NCBI GenBank assembly: GCA_027449965.1
Contig: DAIDKP010000026.1
Span: 1-64,000, forward strand
Length of the DNA stretch: 64,000 nucleotides
Reading direction: 5' to 3'
Source: Acidobacteriaceae bacterium
GTDB lineage: Bacteria; Acidobacteriota; Terriglobia; Terriglobales; Acidobacteriaceae
Made by a program: the position numbers and the translations under genes. A model generated the notes under the pieces. That model made no database searches. It had not been told where the DNA came from and worked only from the letters and a program-made list of their open reading frames with translations. Positions 1-11,865 of the stretch are shown one piece after another. Position 1 is the stretch's first letter. The number at the start of each line of letters is the position of its first letter.

Positions 1-1941
1 GCCCAGGGGCGCTACCCGTACGCACAGAACGGCATAATCCCGTATCCATTGCAACCCTGCGACGAAAAGTTGCTGCCCACCTCGCCCGCTCGCTACCTCG
101 CTGCCCCTGTTGCCTTCGTGACTTCTTATAACACAGTAGTAGTAGCAAGAAGCGGAAATTATAAGGGATGGTCTGGTCTACTCGCTTTCGGTTATGCTTC
201 GAATGATACCTTTCGCGTCGGCACCACGGGCATTCCTACGTTCAATGCTCCATCTTCCGGATATGCCTCTTTAGCCAAAGTCGAGCACTACTTTGATCGA
301 GGTAGCCTGAGCTTTGGGTTCTATCACGGCAGGAATACCGAGTATCGCCCCAACTTTCTCCCGATTGCACCTATCACTCCAACATTCAATAACAACACCG
401 GCGACGCAGTTACCACGACAGGGTTATATGGGCCGGACTCGCAGCCAGGAACTCCTGTTCCAGCGAATGTCCAATACTACAGTCAGCAGACCAGCGGATT
501 CTACTCGTCACTCGCGAAAAACACTTGGTTCAAGCAGATCAAGACACAAAGTGACATCGCCTATGCCAAGCTGGAACTGGAGCTGTCGCCGCGCATCACA
601 ATGCACAACTCGGAGTGGTATCGCCACGGCTATCGCCTCCATAATCGCGTGGTGAATTACTACGGTCCAGGTTATGCCGTTGGACATGAGTGGTACGATC
701 CGTCCTCGAATGCTGTCGGTTCACAAACATCTGCCGACATTCAGGCTCCGCACGATCTTTTCACCGTCGGTGGCTACTGGATTCATCAGGAGTATCGCAA
801 TCCCGTCGCGCTCTTCAATCCAGCTCAGGGCACATCGAAAGAGGTACCGGCATTTTTCAACAGCGATCATCTCTACAACGACTATGGATTTCTCTTTCTC
901 CAGGATCGCATTGATCTCTTTCATCAACGACTCATCATTACACCCGGCGTAGCTGAGCAGCTTTTCCGTACGCAATATTTCAATACCGGCCTTGTGGACT
1001 TTCCTCAGGGATCACCCGCAAATGATCCAGAGCAGGCTCCAAGCGCGAGCAAGAACTTTTCTCAGCAATCTCCTTCTGTCGGCGCGCAGTTTCGGTTATT
1101 GAATTGGTTCACCATGCACGGCAACTATGCCGTTACGTATGAGAACCCGACCGACTCTGCCTTCGGTGCAAATCTTCCCACCAAGGGAGTCAATATCGCA
1201 CTTCTGAAGGCAGTGAAGAGCGACAATCGTGAGTTTGGATTCCTGGTAGCCAAGTGCCCGTTTGCATTCCTCGGTACTTGCTCACTCGATGCAACGTACT
1301 TCCACGATACACTCAGTCACGTCAACGTTGTTACCCAGGTTGCGCAACAGAGCACACCAGCAACCATTGCACTTGCATCCAGCGTCTATAATGGCGTGTC
1401 CGTTAACTTTGATGAATCGCCGGGAAGATATCTGCAGGTACACGGCAATGCGATTATTCAGCATGACTATTTCCTGTCGTATCTTCCGAGTGGCTCCACA
1501 GTGAACTACGGAAGTTATCCCATCTCTAACTCGCCACGTTACAGTACGAATCTAGGCCTGACTTCCGCGTGGGAATCCGGTGACAAACGTATGAAACTCA
1601 CACCGGGCCTGTGGTGGCAATATGTTGGTCAGCGCTATCTCTTCAGTAACCTGATTGCAGCGCCTACTCAACAGGAAGTTCCAGGATACGGTGTCGTCAA
1701 TTTCAACATGGACGGTACTCTTGGCAGTATTGGTCAACTCTTTCACATGCCTGGGGAGCGCGGCCGCGGAATTCCGGTTCAGTTTTCGCTCGGAGTTGAG
1801 AACCTTCTGAATCGCGAATATAACCCCACTTCATACATCACAAGCGGCGGCTATTTCGGCACCAGCTTCGGCGGATATACCCTCGTCGACCCCGGTGCTC
1901 CTCGCGAGTACATTGTCTCCATCAACTTCGGCAAAAAGTAG
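1..1941 (+). CDS. TonB-dependent receptor, C-terminal part (5' truncated by window edge)
   Basis: The reading frame is open to the first base of the window, so the gene starts further left; the TTG at 49 is only the first possible start and is probably internal. About 646 residues are visible. They are rich in aromatic and polar alternating stretches typical of outer-membrane beta-barrel strands, and near the C-terminus carry the phrase GVENLLNREYNPTSY, which matches the penultimate strands of TonB-dependent receptors. The chain ends in a short INFGKK tail. Signal peptide, TonB box and plug are off the window, so the substrate (siderophore, glycan or other) cannot be inferred. It converges on ilvC with a shared terminator between them. 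Confidence 0.85.
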   Translation, partial: AQGRYPYAQNGIIPYPLQPCDEKLLPTSPARYLAAPVAFVTSYNTVVVARSGNYKGWSGLLAFGYASNDTFRVGTTGIPTFNAPSSGYASLAKVEHYFDRGSLSFGFYHGRNTEYRPNFLPIAPITPTFNNNTGDAVTTTGLYGPDSQPGTPVPANVQYYSQQTSGFYSSLAKNTWFKQIKTQSDIAYAKLELELSPRITMHNSEWYRHGYRLHNRVVNYYGPGYAVGHEWYDPSSNAVGSQTSADIQAPHDLFTVGGYWIHQEYRNPVALFNPAQGTSKEVPAFFNSDHLYNDYGFLFLQDRIDLFHQRLIITPGVAEQLFRTQYFNTGLVDFPQGSPANDPEQAPSASKNFSQQSPSVGAQFRLLNWFTMHGNYAVTYENPTDSAFGANLPTKGVNIALLKAVKSDNREFGFLVAKCPFAFLGTCSLDATYFHDTLSHVNVVTQVAQQSTPATIALASSVYNGVSVNFDESPGRYLQVHGNAIIQHDYFLSYLPSGSTVNYGSYPISNSPRYSTNLGLTSAWESGDKRMKLTPGLWWQYVGQRYLFSNLIAAPTQQEVPGYGVVNFNMDGTLGSIGQLFHMPGERGRGIPVQFSLGVENLLNREYNPTSYITSGGYFGTSFGGYTLVDPGAPREYIVSINFGKK

Positions 1942-1965
1942 TTCACAGACAAGACGGCAAACAAT

Positions 1966-2008
1966 TGGAGGATGCGATGGTTCATCGCATCCTCCAGGTG
2001 CTTTTATC
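1966..2008. terminator. Bidirectional intrinsic terminator between the TonB receptor and ilvC
   Basis: A perfect 14-bp inverted repeat (TGGAGGATGCGATG at 1966-1979, its complement at 1983-1996) has a 3-nt loop. On the plus strand it is followed by GGTGCTTTTATC; on the minus strand by ATTGTTTGCC. It sits between two convergent genes and probably serves both. Confidence 0.8.
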
Positions 2009-2019
2009 TTCAGACAATA

Positions 2020-3740
<1,721 letters not shown>

Positions 3741-3759
3741 TGGGGTCCTTATCTTCGCT

Positions 3760-5514
3760 CTAGCTGTCTTGTGGCGTCTCGATCAGCGGATTCTGATCCG
3801 GACGTCGAATCATCTCATGTAGCGCGCTGCCAGCCGGAATCATCGGATACACCGAGTCTTCCTGCTCTACCATGAAGTTGATGAGGAACGGGCCATCATG
3901 CGCGCGCGCCTCATTCACAACGTTCTCCAGCTCCGCGCGTTTGCGCACCGCTGCTCCGCGAATTCCGTGCGCGTCGGCCAGCTTCACGAAATCTGGACTT
4001 ACCAGTGGCGTGGACTGATAGTTGCGCTCATAGAAAAACTCCTGCCACTGGCGCACCATCCCCAGATAGCCATTGTTAATGACAGCAATATGGATCTTCA
4101 GCTTCTCCTGCGCAATCGTTGCCAATTCAGAGGCGGTCATCTGGAAGCCGCCATCGCCTGCGATCACCCACACCTCACGATCCGGACAGGCAAATTTCGC
4201 GCCAATACCGGCTGGCAGTGCAAAGCCCATCGTTCCCAGTCCGCCTGAGGTAATCAGTGTGCGTGGAAAGTCGTGGTGATAGTACTGCGCCTCCCACATC
4301 TGATGCTGCCCCACGTCGGTGGCTACAATCGCACGACCCTCGGTGATGCGCCAGAGGTCGTGCATGACGTGCGCGGCGTAAAGGTGGCCGGAGTCTGGCA
4401 GATTGCGAATGTCTCGCACTGCCGCCGTCCCCTTGCTCGCCTCAATCAAGCGTAGCCACGCAGAACCATCACGCCCCGGCAACAACGGCAGCAACTGTTC
4501 CAGCACCTCGCGCAAGTCGCCCACCAGTGCCACATCTACCGCAATGTTTTTGTTAATCTCCGCTGGGTCAATCTCAATGTGAATCTTCTTTGCCTTTGTG
4601 GCATAGGTTGCAGGCGTTCCAATCACTCGATCATCGAATCGCATCCCACAGGCGATCAGCAGATCAGCCTCCTGAATCGCTTGATTCACCCACGACTCGC
4701 CATGCATACCCATCATGCCCATATTGAGCGGATGAGAAGCGGGAAAAGCGCCAAGTCCAAGTAATGTCATTCCGATGGGAATCTGCATACGCTCAGCCAG
4801 GCTGCGAACCTGTTCGCCTGCTCGCGCCTGCAGAATTCCATGACCTGCCAGGATCACCGGACGCTCCGCCTTGCGGATCAACTCCGCTGCCTGGTGCAGC
4901 TTCTGATCATTACAGTGCAGCATCGGATGCGGTGCGTAGGCACGCGGTTTTGCTCCTGCAAAATCAAAGATCGCTGTCGCCTGCTGCGCATCTTTTGTGA
5001 TGTCCACCAGCACCGGACCAGGCCGCCCCGACTGTGCTATTTGAAATGCCGCACGAATCGCAGGCGCAATTTCCTCGGCTCGACTGACCAGAAAATTATG
5101 CTTTGTCACAGGCAGCGTAATGCCGGTGATGTCGATCTCCTGAAACGCATCCGTACCCAGCACCTTGCTCGAAACCTGCCCGGTGATGCACACCATCGGG
5201 ATCGAATCCATCATGGCTGTAGCTATGCCTGTCACCAGATTTGTCGCGCCTGGTCCAGAGGTAGCAATGGCAACCCCCACCTTGCCCGACGCGCGTGCGT
5301 AGCCATCGGCCATGTGTGCAGCACCCTGCTCATGCCGCACCAGAATATGCCGGATTGGAAACTTGCGAAGTGCATCGTAGGCTGGCAGAATCGCTCCACC
5401 AGGATAGCCAAAAACATCCGTCACGCTTTCGCCAACCAGCGTTGCCCACAGAATTTCTGCGCCCGTCAGCCGCGTCAAAACTTCAGGATGGAACTCGGAT
5501 TGACCGTGTGTCAT
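3760..5514 (-). CDS. ilvB: Acetolactate synthase large (catalytic) subunit
   Basis: TPP-dependent enzyme that condenses two pyruvates to 2-acetolactate, or pyruvate with 2-oxobutyrate, opening branched-chain amino-acid synthesis. The 584-residue protein shows the N-terminal TPP half (VFGYPGG, then HEQGAAHMADGYAR with the catalytic Glu), the central FAD-binding domain and the C-terminal TPP motif GDGGFQM followed by NNGYLGM. I placed the start at ATG 5514 because a perfect AGGAGG lies just upstream (5520-5525 complement); an in-frame GTG 13 codons earlier lacks this support. It lies 39 nt after ilvD and 19 nt before ilvN. Confidence 0.97.
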   Translation of the reverse strand: MTHGQSEFHPEVLTRLTGAEILWATLVGESVTDVFGYPGGAILPAYDALRKFPIRHILVRHEQGAAHMADGYARASGKVGVAIATSGPGATNLVTGIATAMMDSIPMVCITGQVSSKVLGTDAFQEIDITGITLPVTKHNFLVSRAEEIAPAIRAAFQIAQSGRPGPVLVDITKDAQQATAIFDFAGAKPRAYAPHPMLHCNDQKLHQAAELIRKAERPVILAGHGILQARAGEQVRSLAERMQIPIGMTLLGLGAFPASHPLNMGMMGMHGESWVNQAIQEADLLIACGMRFDDRVIGTPATYATKAKKIHIEIDPAEINKNIAVDVALVGDLREVLEQLLPLLPGRDGSAWLRLIEASKGTAAVRDIRNLPDSGHLYAAHVMHDLWRITEGRAIVATDVGQHQMWEAQYYHHDFPRTLITSGGLGTMGFALPAGIGAKFACPDREVWVIAGDGGFQMTASELATIAQEKLKIHIAVINNGYLGMVRQWQEFFYERNYQSTPLVSPDFVKLADAHGIRGAAVRKRAELENVVNEARAHDGPFLINFMVEQEDSVYPMIPAGSALHEMIRRPDQNPLIETPQDS

Positions 5515-5553
5515 GATTGCCTCCTGCCGGTTACAGTTTGCCAGTCGTTGCAC

Positions 5554-7230
5554 TCACAGCGTTGTTGCACCTTCGGATGCGGAGCGTACTCGATCCACAT
5601 ATTTTGCAAACACGCCTTTCGGCCAGCGCATCGGTCGTGCACTCCACTCTGCCCGGCGTCGCGCCAGTTCGTCTTCGGCAACTTCAAGCGTCAAGGTGCG
5701 CTTGGCAATGTCAAAGCGGATCATGTCACCCTCACGCACCAGCGCAATCGGTCCGCCTACCTGCGCCTCTGGAGCGACATGCCCAGCCGTGAATCCACGT
5801 GTCGCGCCCGAGAATCGCCCATCGGTCATCAGTGCCACCGTCGCGCTCAACTCCGCATTCGAACTCACCGCAGCCGTCACCTGGAGCATCTCGCGCATCC
5901 CCGGTCCGCCCTTTGGACCTTCGTAGCGGATCACCAGCACATCGCCTGGCCTGATCTGCTGCGCTTGCACAGCCGCAAAGCAGTCTTCTTCGCAATCGAA
6001 GACGCGCGCTGGCCCACGATGTTCCAGCCTGTCCGCTGCGGCCACCTTCATCACGCAGCCTTCAGGGGCAAGATTACCCTTCAGAATCACCAATCCACCG
6101 TGTGGTTTCAGTGGTTGTTCAAAGGTGCGAATCACCACCTGTCCCGGTGTTTCCACTGCTTCTGCCGCTTCTTCAGCAATTGTTTTGCCGCTGATCGTGA
6201 TTGCATCGGGATGCAGGTGGCCCGCACCGAGCAATCGCTGCGCCAGCAGCCGAGATCCACCCGCTGCCTGATAATCCTTGGCCACATACTTGCCCGCCGG
6301 GGTCAGATCACAGATAAACGGCGTGCGATCACTGATGCGATCAAAGTCGTCAATCGAAAGCTCAATGCCCATCTCACGTGCAATGGCCAGGAAGTGCAGC
6401 ACAGCATTCGTCGAGCCTCCTGAAGCGGCCACCGCTGCAATCGCGTTTTCCAGCGATGCGCGCGTGATGATTGCTGACGGCCTGCGATTGGCGCGCACTG
6501 CATCCATCAGAATCCGTCCAGCCTGCCGTGTCGCTTCGCGCTTGTCTACTGCTGTCGCCGGCACGCCAGAAAGCTGAATCGGGCTGATGCCCAGAATCTC
6601 CGCGCCCATCGCCATCGTATTCGCCGTGAACTGACCGCCGCACGCACCGGCGCCAGGACATGCCGCAGCCTCCAGTGCCTCCAGTCCCGCATCGTCAATC
6701 GCACCCCGTGCGTGTGCGCCAATGCCCTCAAAGACGTTTTGGATCGTGATGTCCACGCCATTCAACTTGCCCGGCGCAATCGAGCCGCCATACAGCATCA
6801 TCCCCGGAATATCCAGTCGACACAGCGCCATGATGATTCCCGGCATATTTTTGTCACAGCCGCCAATGCCCACAATGCCATCGAACAGATTCCCACGCGC
6901 CACCAGTTCAATGGAGTCGGCAATCACTTCGCGGCTCACCAGCGAAGCCTTCATGCCCTGTGTACCCATCGTGATGCCATCGGAGATGGTGACGGTATTA
7001 AACTCCATCGGCGTGCCGCCTGCTTCGCGAATCCCTTCCTTCAGCGCCTCGGCAATCTCACGCAGATGCACATTGCATGTGCCAATCTCTGTCCACGTAT
7101 TGGCGATTCCGATAATCGGCTTGTGCAGATCATCCTTGCTGTAGCCCACTCCTCGCAGATAACTGCGAGCCGCCGCGCGGCTTGGTCCCTCGGTCATTGG
7201 AATACTGTGGCGCTTGCCTTCGACTGTCAT
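5554..7230 (-). CDS. ilvD: Dihydroxy-acid dehydratase
   Basis: Fe-S enzyme that dehydrates 2,3-dihydroxy-isovalerate and -3-methylvalerate to the 2-oxo acids, the third common step for valine and isoleucine, also feeding leucine. The 558-residue protein carries the cluster-binding cysteines in GCDKNMPG and CPGAGACGGQFTANTM and the conserved DGRFSGATRG motif near the C-terminus. The ATG at 7230 (MTVEGKRHSIPMTEG) was chosen because the upstream in-frame extension would overlap leuD and has no family counterpart; AAGGGA precedes the chosen start. It follows leuD by 92 nt in the same transcript. Confidence 0.97.
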   Translation of the reverse strand: MTVEGKRHSIPMTEGPSRAAARSYLRGVGYSKDDLHKPIIGIANTWTEIGTCNVHLREIAEALKEGIREAGGTPMEFNTVTISDGITMGTQGMKASLVSREVIADSIELVARGNLFDGIVGIGGCDKNMPGIIMALCRLDIPGMMLYGGSIAPGKLNGVDITIQNVFEGIGAHARGAIDDAGLEALEAAACPGAGACGGQFTANTMAMGAEILGISPIQLSGVPATAVDKREATRQAGRILMDAVRANRRPSAIITRASLENAIAAVAASGGSTNAVLHFLAIAREMGIELSIDDFDRISDRTPFICDLTPAGKYVAKDYQAAGGSRLLAQRLLGAGHLHPDAITISGKTIAEEAAEAVETPGQVVIRTFEQPLKPHGGLVILKGNLAPEGCVMKVAAADRLEHRGPARVFDCEEDCFAAVQAQQIRPGDVLVIRYEGPKGGPGMREMLQVTAAVSSNAELSATVALMTDGRFSGATRGFTAGHVAPEAQVGGPIALVREGDMIRFDIAKRTLTLEVAEDELARRRAEWSARPMRWPKGVFAKYVDRVRSASEGATTL

Positions 7231-7322
7231 CGTGTCCCTTGATCTTTCTTGTGATCCTTGTTGTCTTGCAGAACGGGTTGTTTTGCCGTTTTCAACCGTC
7301 TCTCTATCTCTGAGACTCGTCC

Positions 7323-7922
7323 TCAACTCGCCCGTGGACGCAGCCACACAGCCCCGTCATGCATCGTCTCAAACGCATCCAACGACTGCGCATGGCGCAT
7401 CGTCAACCCAATATCGTCCAGGCCTTCCATCAGGCAGTATTTGCGAAATGGATCAATCTCAAACTTTGCGGAAAATCCCTGCTCATCGGTCACCGTCTGC
7501 TCCGCCAAGGATACTGTGAGCTGGTAATCCGGAACCTGCGCGGCTCGCTGCAACAGCAGCGCCACCTCGTCTTCCGCCAGCCGTGCCAGCACAATGCCAT
7601 TCTTGCCCGCATTCGAGAAGAAGATGTCCGCGAAGGTCGGCGCAATCACCACGCGAAAGCCGTAATCGGAGAGTGCCCACGCTGCGTGCTCGCGGCTGGA
7701 TCCGCAGCCAAAGTTTTTTGCCGCGACTAGAACCTGAGCTCCCTGATAACGTGGATCATTCAATACAAACCCCGGCTGGTTTCGCCAGTCATAGAAGAGA
7801 AACTCGCCATAACCGGAGCGTTCTATGCGCTTCAGAAACTGCTTGGGAATAATCTGGTCGGTATCGACATTCACGCGGTCCAGCGGCACCGCGCGCGAAG
7901 TGATGGTTTGAAAGGGCTGCAT
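7323..7922 (-). CDS. leuD: 3-isopropylmalate dehydratase small subunit
   Basis: Small subunit (swivelling domain) of isopropylmalate isomerase, which interconverts 2- and 3-isopropylmalate with LeuC. The 199-residue protein has the typical N-terminus ending in [13 protein letters not shown] and the substrate-recognition motif [15 protein letters not shown]. The start at 7922 gives the arrangement TGAGATG with the leuC stop, a one-base gap, and puts a GGAGG inside the end of leuC. The pair is therefore translationally coupled, which suits subunits of one heterodimer. Confidence 0.97.
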   Translation of the reverse strand: MQPFQTITSRAVPLDRVNVDTDQIIPKQFLKRIERSGYGEFLFYDWRNQPGFVLNDPRYQGAQVLVAAKNFGCGSSREHAAWALSDYGFRVVIAPTFADIFFSNAGKNGIVLARLAEDEVALLLQRAAQVPDYQLTVSLAEQTVTDEQGFSAKFEIDPFRKYCLMEGLDDIGLTMRHAQSLDAFETMHDGAVWLRPRAS

Positions 7923-7923
7923 C

Positions 7924-9360
7924 TCAGCGAACCTCCATTGTCGGTTTCGTCTTCCACTCCCGCACATCCACAAAATGCCCAGCAATGGCTGCTGCTGCGG
8001 CCATCTCCGGACTCACCAGATGAGTTCGTCCACCGCGTCCTTGTCGCCCTTCGAAGTTGCGATTGCTCGTCGACGCGCAGCGTTCTCCCGGGGCAAGAAT
8101 ATCCGGATTCATTCCCAGGCACATCGAGCAGCCAGGCTCGCGCCAGTCAAAGCCCGCTTCGCGAAAGATCGCATCCAGCCCTTCCCGCTCTGCCTGTGCC
8201 TTCACCGCCTCTGAGCCTGGCACCACCATCGCGCTCACACGTGTGCTCACCTTGTGCCCGGCGGCGATTCGAGCCGCAGCGCGCAGGTCTTCAATGCGCG
8301 AATTTGTGCACGACCCGATGAAGACGCGATCCACCGCAACTTCCTCCAGCCGCGTTCCCGCCTTCAGGTCCATATACTCCAGTGCGCGCGTGAACGCCTT
8401 ACGCTCGTTCTCGTCCTCAGACTTCGCCGGATCCGGTATCGCGGACGTAATCGGCGCTACCATCCCTGGATTTGTACCCCAGCTTACATACGGAACAAGC
8501 GTCGCCGCGTCGATCACCAGTTCGCGATCAAACTTCGCCTCTGCGTCGCTTGGCAGCTTGCTCCATGCGGCCACAGCTTTGTCCCAGGCCGCACCCTGGG
8601 GCGAAAATCTACGCCCTTTCAGATACGCAAATGTTGTCTCGTCGGGCGCAATCATGCCAGCGCGTGCACCGGCTTCGATGCTCATGTTGCACACTGTCAT
8701 GCGGCCCTCCATGGACAGTGCGCGAATCGCTGATCCCGCATACTCGATTACGCAACCTGTCGCGCCATCGGTACCGATCCGCCCAATGATTGCCAGCACA
8801 ATATCTTTTGCTGTAACGCCCTGTGGCAGCTCGCCCTCGACGGCAATCCGAAACGTTTTTGGCTTGCTTTGGGGCAGCGTCTGCGTGGCAAGCACATGTT
8901 CCACCTCACTGGTCCCAATACCAAACGCCAGTGCGCCAAAGGCGCCGTGGGTCGATGTATGAGAATCCCCACAGACGATCGTCATCCCCGGCTTGGTCAA
9001 GCCCATCTCCGGCCCAATCACATGCACGATGCCCTGTTCGCGGCTGCCCACGTCAAAAAGCTCTACGCCGAAGTCCGCGCAGTTCTTTCGCAGCGTGGCA
9101 ATCTGCGTCGCGGCAATCTGGTCCACAATGTTGAATCGCTCGGCCAGCGTCGTCGGCACATTGTGATCCACAGTCGCCACGCAACGATCCGGCCTTCGCA
9201 CCTTCCGACCGGACAGGCGCAATCCTTCAAAAGCTTGCGGTGAAGTCACTTCGTGGAGCAGATGCAGATCGATATACAAAATCGTCGGCTCGCCCTGCGG
9301 CTCCACTACAACGTGCTGCTCCCACACTTTTTCAAACAATGTCTTCGGCGTGTTGCTCAT
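7924..9360 (-). CDS. leuC: 3-isopropylmalate dehydratase large subunit
   Basis: Aconitase-family large subunit that holds the [4Fe-4S] cluster and, with LeuD, isomerises isopropylmalate in leucine synthesis. At 478 residues it is the usual bacterial length (about 470). Cluster ligands are visible in [13 protein letters not shown] and in CSMCLGMN; other landmarks are DHNVPT and [19 protein letters not shown]. The ATG start is preceded by GGGAG. It lies 33 nt after leuB, and its stop codon is one base away from the leuD start. Confidence 0.97.
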   Translation of the reverse strand: MSNTPKTLFEKVWEQHVVVEPQGEPTILYIDLHLLHEVTSPQAFEGLRLSGRKVRRPDRCVATVDHNVPTTLAERFNIVDQIAATQIATLRKNCADFGVELFDVGSREQGIVHVIGPEMGLTKPGMTIVCGDSHTSTHGAFGALAFGIGTSEVEHVLATQTLPQSKPKTFRIAVEGELPQGVTAKDIVLAIIGRIGTDGATGCVIEYAGSAIRALSMEGRMTVCNMSIEAGARAGMIAPDETTFAYLKGRRFSPQGAAWDKAVAAWSKLPSDAEAKFDRELVIDAATLVPYVSWGTNPGMVAPITSAIPDPAKSEDENERKAFTRALEYMDLKAGTRLEEVAVDRVFIGSCTNSRIEDLRAAARIAAGHKVSTRVSAMVVPGSEAVKAQAEREGLDAIFREAGFDWREPGCSMCLGMNPDILAPGERCASTSNRNFEGRQGRGGRTHLVSPEMAAAAAIAGHFVDVREWKTKPTMEVR

Positions 9361-9393
9361 CTTTCTCCCTCATGCATTCCGCTTCTACACGAT

Positions 9394-10470
9394 TCACGCG
9401 TGCAGCATCTCGCGTACCTTTGTGCCCATCTCCGTCGTCGAGAGCACCTTGAATCCAGCAGCATCTCCACGCACCAGATCCGGCGTGCGAAAGCCCATCT
9501 CCAGTGTCTTGCGGACAGCCGTCTCCACCGCGGCTGCTTCGGCCTCCATGGCTGCAGAGTGGCGCAGCACCAGCGCTGCAGTCAGGATTGCTCCCAGCGG
9601 ATTGGCCAGTCCTTTTCCTGCTATATCCGGGGCTGATCCGTGGATCGGCTCGTACAGATTGACATTGCCGCCAATCGTCGCCGACGGCAACATGCCAAGC
9701 GATCCGGTTATCACCGCTGATTCGTCGCTCAGAATGTCACCAAACAGATTTTCCGTCAGCACAACATCGTAGTTGCGAGGACTTGTCATCAGGAGCATCG
9801 CCATGGAGTCCACAAGCTGATGCTCCAGCGCCACGTCAGGAAATTCCGCTGCAACTTCGGCCACCGTTGCTCGCCAAAGCTGCGAAACTTCCAACACATT
9901 CGCCTTGTCTACGGAGGTAACTTTCTTTCTGCGCTTCGCTGCCAGCTCAAAGGCCACGCGAGCTACGCGAACAATCTCCTCGCGTGTATAGCGCATCGTG
10001 TTCCACGCTTCTCCGTTCGCACGATTCCACTCCCGAGGAGCGCCAAAATACAGCCCGCCCAGCAGCTCGCGCACAAACAGAATATCCGCGCCTGCGACAA
10101 TCTCCAGCTTCAGCGGACTGTTCGCCGCCAGTTCCGCAATCGAAAAAGCCGGACGCAGATTGGCAAATCCTCCCAGCGCCGCGCGCAGTTGCAGCAGGCC
10201 CGCCTCCGGACGGGTGTTGGGCGGCAGCGCATTCCACTTTGTGCCACCTACTGCGCCCAGAAAAACCGCATCCGAGCCAAGAGCCGCATCCAGAGTTTCC
10301 TGCGGCAGCGGCGTGCCATCGGTGTCAATTGCGATGCCGCCAATACGCTTCTCGGTCACCTCCAGCGACTTGCCAGAACGCGAAAAAACTTGCTGCAACA
10401 CGGTGACGGCTTCGCGTGTCACCTCCGGTCCGATCCCGTCACCTGCCGTCACTAAAAGTCGAAATGCCAT
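9394..10470 (-). CDS. leuB: 3-isopropylmalate dehydrogenase
   Basis: NAD-dependent oxidative decarboxylase that converts 3-isopropylmalate to 4-methyl-2-oxopentanoate. The 358-residue protein begins [18 protein letters not shown] and contains the NAD-site signature [15 protein letters not shown] and the substrate loop around [12 protein letters not shown] 10470 was chosen over a GTG 15 nt earlier because AAGGAAG lies at a suitable distance and the family starts here. It follows leuA by 55 nt. Confidence 0.97.
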   Translation of the reverse strand: MAFRLLVTAGDGIGPEVTREAVTVLQQVFSRSGKSLEVTEKRIGGIAIDTDGTPLPQETLDAALGSDAVFLGAVGGTKWNALPPNTRPEAGLLQLRAALGGFANLRPAFSIAELAANSPLKLEIVAGADILFVRELLGGLYFGAPREWNRANGEAWNTMRYTREEIVRVARVAFELAAKRRKKVTSVDKANVLEVSQLWRATVAEVAAEFPDVALEHQLVDSMAMLLMTSPRNYDVVLTENLFGDILSDESAVITGSLGMLPSATIGGNVNLYEPIHGSAPDIAGKGLANPLGAILTAALVLRHSAAMEAEAAAVETAVRKTLEMGFRTPDLVRGDAAGFKVLSTTEMGTKVREMLHA

Positions 10471-10525
10471 GCTCTTCCTTTTCACTCCTGGTTCGTGATC
10501 TGAAACTGTAGCGGCAGAACGAATC

Positions 10526-11743
10526 CTAATCCACCGCCGCCATATTGCCCGACCTTTGCTCGCGTTGCCTTGCTGTCAAGAGTCCGATCAAGTCCTGGTC
10601 ATAGATATTCTTCTTGCGATCGGCCAGCGCCACGAAGCGGTGATAAACCTCCAGCAACTCCTCCGCCGTCAACGCAAATCCCAATGCATCCAGGCGATGC
10701 CGCAGCGCCGCGCGCCCCGAGTGTTTCCCAAGAACCAGATGCGTGCTGTCGGCACCCACTGACTCCGGTGTCATAATCTCGTAGCAAAGTGGATTGGCCA
10801 GCATCCCATGCTGATGTATCCCCGATTCGTGCGCAAACGCATTCGCGCCCACGATAGCCTTGTTCGGCGACGGACCAAAGCTGATTCGTTCGCGCAGTGT
10901 CTGACTCACTGCATTCAGCTTCTTCATCTGAATGCCGGTGTGCAGTTGGAAGTAATCGGCACGTACAAAAAAGTTGGCCGCAATCTCTTCAAGAGCCGCA
11001 TTGCCTGCTCTCTCACCGATTCCGTTGATTGTGCACTCCACCTGCCGCGCACCGGCCTGAACGGCTGCCAGAGAGTTCGCCACCGCCAACCCCAGATCGT
11101 CGTGACAATGGCTGGAGAGGATCACACCCTGCGCGTCAATCGCTGGAACCCGTTCTCGCACCTCACGAAAAAGCCGTCCATATTCCTCCGGAGTCGTATA
11201 TCCCACCGTATCCGGCATATTGATGGTCGTTGCTCCTGCTTCCACAGCGACTCGCACCATCTCCACCAGAAAATTCCGGTCCGATCGCGTCGCATCTTCC
11301 GGAGAAAACTCCACATCGTCAGCCAGCGTCCGCGCATAACGCACAGCTTCGCCCGTCTGCTCCAGCGCCTGCTCGCGACCAATGCGGAGCTTGTACTCCA
11401 GATGCAGATCGCTCGACGCCAGAAAAACATGAATCCTTGCTCGATTCGCATGCTCGAGCGATCGCGCAGCCGCGTCGATATCTTCTCGTTTGGCGCGAGC
11501 AAGGGAAGCGATCCTTGGCCCTCGCACCGTCTGCGCAATAGAGGAAATCGCCGCAAAGTCGCCCTCCGAGGCGATGGCAAATCCTGCTTCCAGAATATCC
11601 ACGCCCAGCTCTTCCAGCGCGCGCGCCATCGTCAGCTTTTCTTCTGTGGTCATGCTGCAGCCCGGCGATTGCTCGCCATCGCGCAGCGTCGTATCGAAGA
11701 TCAAAACCTGCTCATTCTTTGCTTCAGACATGGTTCCTGACAT
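10526..11743 (-). CDS. leuA: 2-isopropylmalate synthase lacking the C-terminal leucine-binding domain
   Basis: Claisen condensation of acetyl-CoA with 2-oxoisovalerate, the first committed leucine step. The HMGL-like TIM barrel is complete: [12 protein letters not shown] at the N-terminus, the metal-binding HCHDD, then [11 protein letters not shown] and GKHSGR. The 405-residue protein stops just after the [17 protein letters not shown] segment, where LeuA of about 510 residues continues into the LeuA_dimer domain that binds leucine for feedback inhibition. Only 55 nt separate it from leuB and no remnant of that domain is seen. ATG 11743 follows GAGGAAG. It leads the operon, so transcriptional control may replace allostery. 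A homocitrate or citramalate synthase is less likely given the intact leuBCD partners. Confidence 0.93.
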   Translation of the reverse strand: MSGTMSEAKNEQVLIFDTTLRDGEQSPGCSMTTEEKLTMARALEELGVDILEAGFAIASEGDFAAISSIAQTVRGPRIASLARAKREDIDAAARSLEHANRARIHVFLASSDLHLEYKLRIGREQALEQTGEAVRYARTLADDVEFSPEDATRSDRNFLVEMVRVAVEAGATTINMPDTVGYTTPEEYGRLFREVRERVPAIDAQGVILSSHCHDDLGLAVANSLAAVQAGARQVECTINGIGERAGNAALEEIAANFFVRADYFQLHTGIQMKKLNAVSQTLRERISFGPSPNKAIVGANAFAHESGIHQHGMLANPLCYEIMTPESVGADSTHLVLGKHSGRAALRHRLDALGFALTAEELLEVYHRFVALADRKKNIYDQDLIGLLTARQREQRSGNMAAVD

Positions 11744-11865
11744 CGGCGTCTTCCTCTCCGGACAACACCGGACTATATCAGTCTCGCGCATTGTCTGCAT
11801 ATAATGCAAAGTTATTATTATTTGACAATCAATAAAATAAACTTATAAGAGAAACAGGAGGATCC
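11744..11865. promoter_or_regulatory. Divergent control region of the leu-ilv operon and its LysR regulator
   Basis: This 122-bp AT-rich spacer separates leuA (minus) from the LysR gene (plus). It holds an imperfectly extended palindrome ATAAT-N8-ATTAT (11801-11818), the size and symmetry expected of a LysR-type operator. For the plus strand, TTGACA (11822-11827) and TATAAG (11844-11849) are 16 nt apart. For the minus strand, TTGTCA (complement of 11823-11828) and ATTATA (complement of 11800-11805) are 17 nt apart. The two -35 elements thus nearly coincide and the palindrome overlaps the operon's -10. Promoter calls are by consensus only. Confidence 0.6.

Noticed and set aside
4840-6423. 527-codon plus-strand frame across ilvB and ilvD
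   Set aside because: Antisense shadow rich in Cys, His and Arg; the minus-strand genes are certain.
11744-11809. Leucine-rich leader peptide or classical attenuator before leuA
   Set aside because: The in-frame upstream codons (MHYMQTMRETDIVRCC) contain no leucine run, and no terminator-like hairpin precedes leuA.
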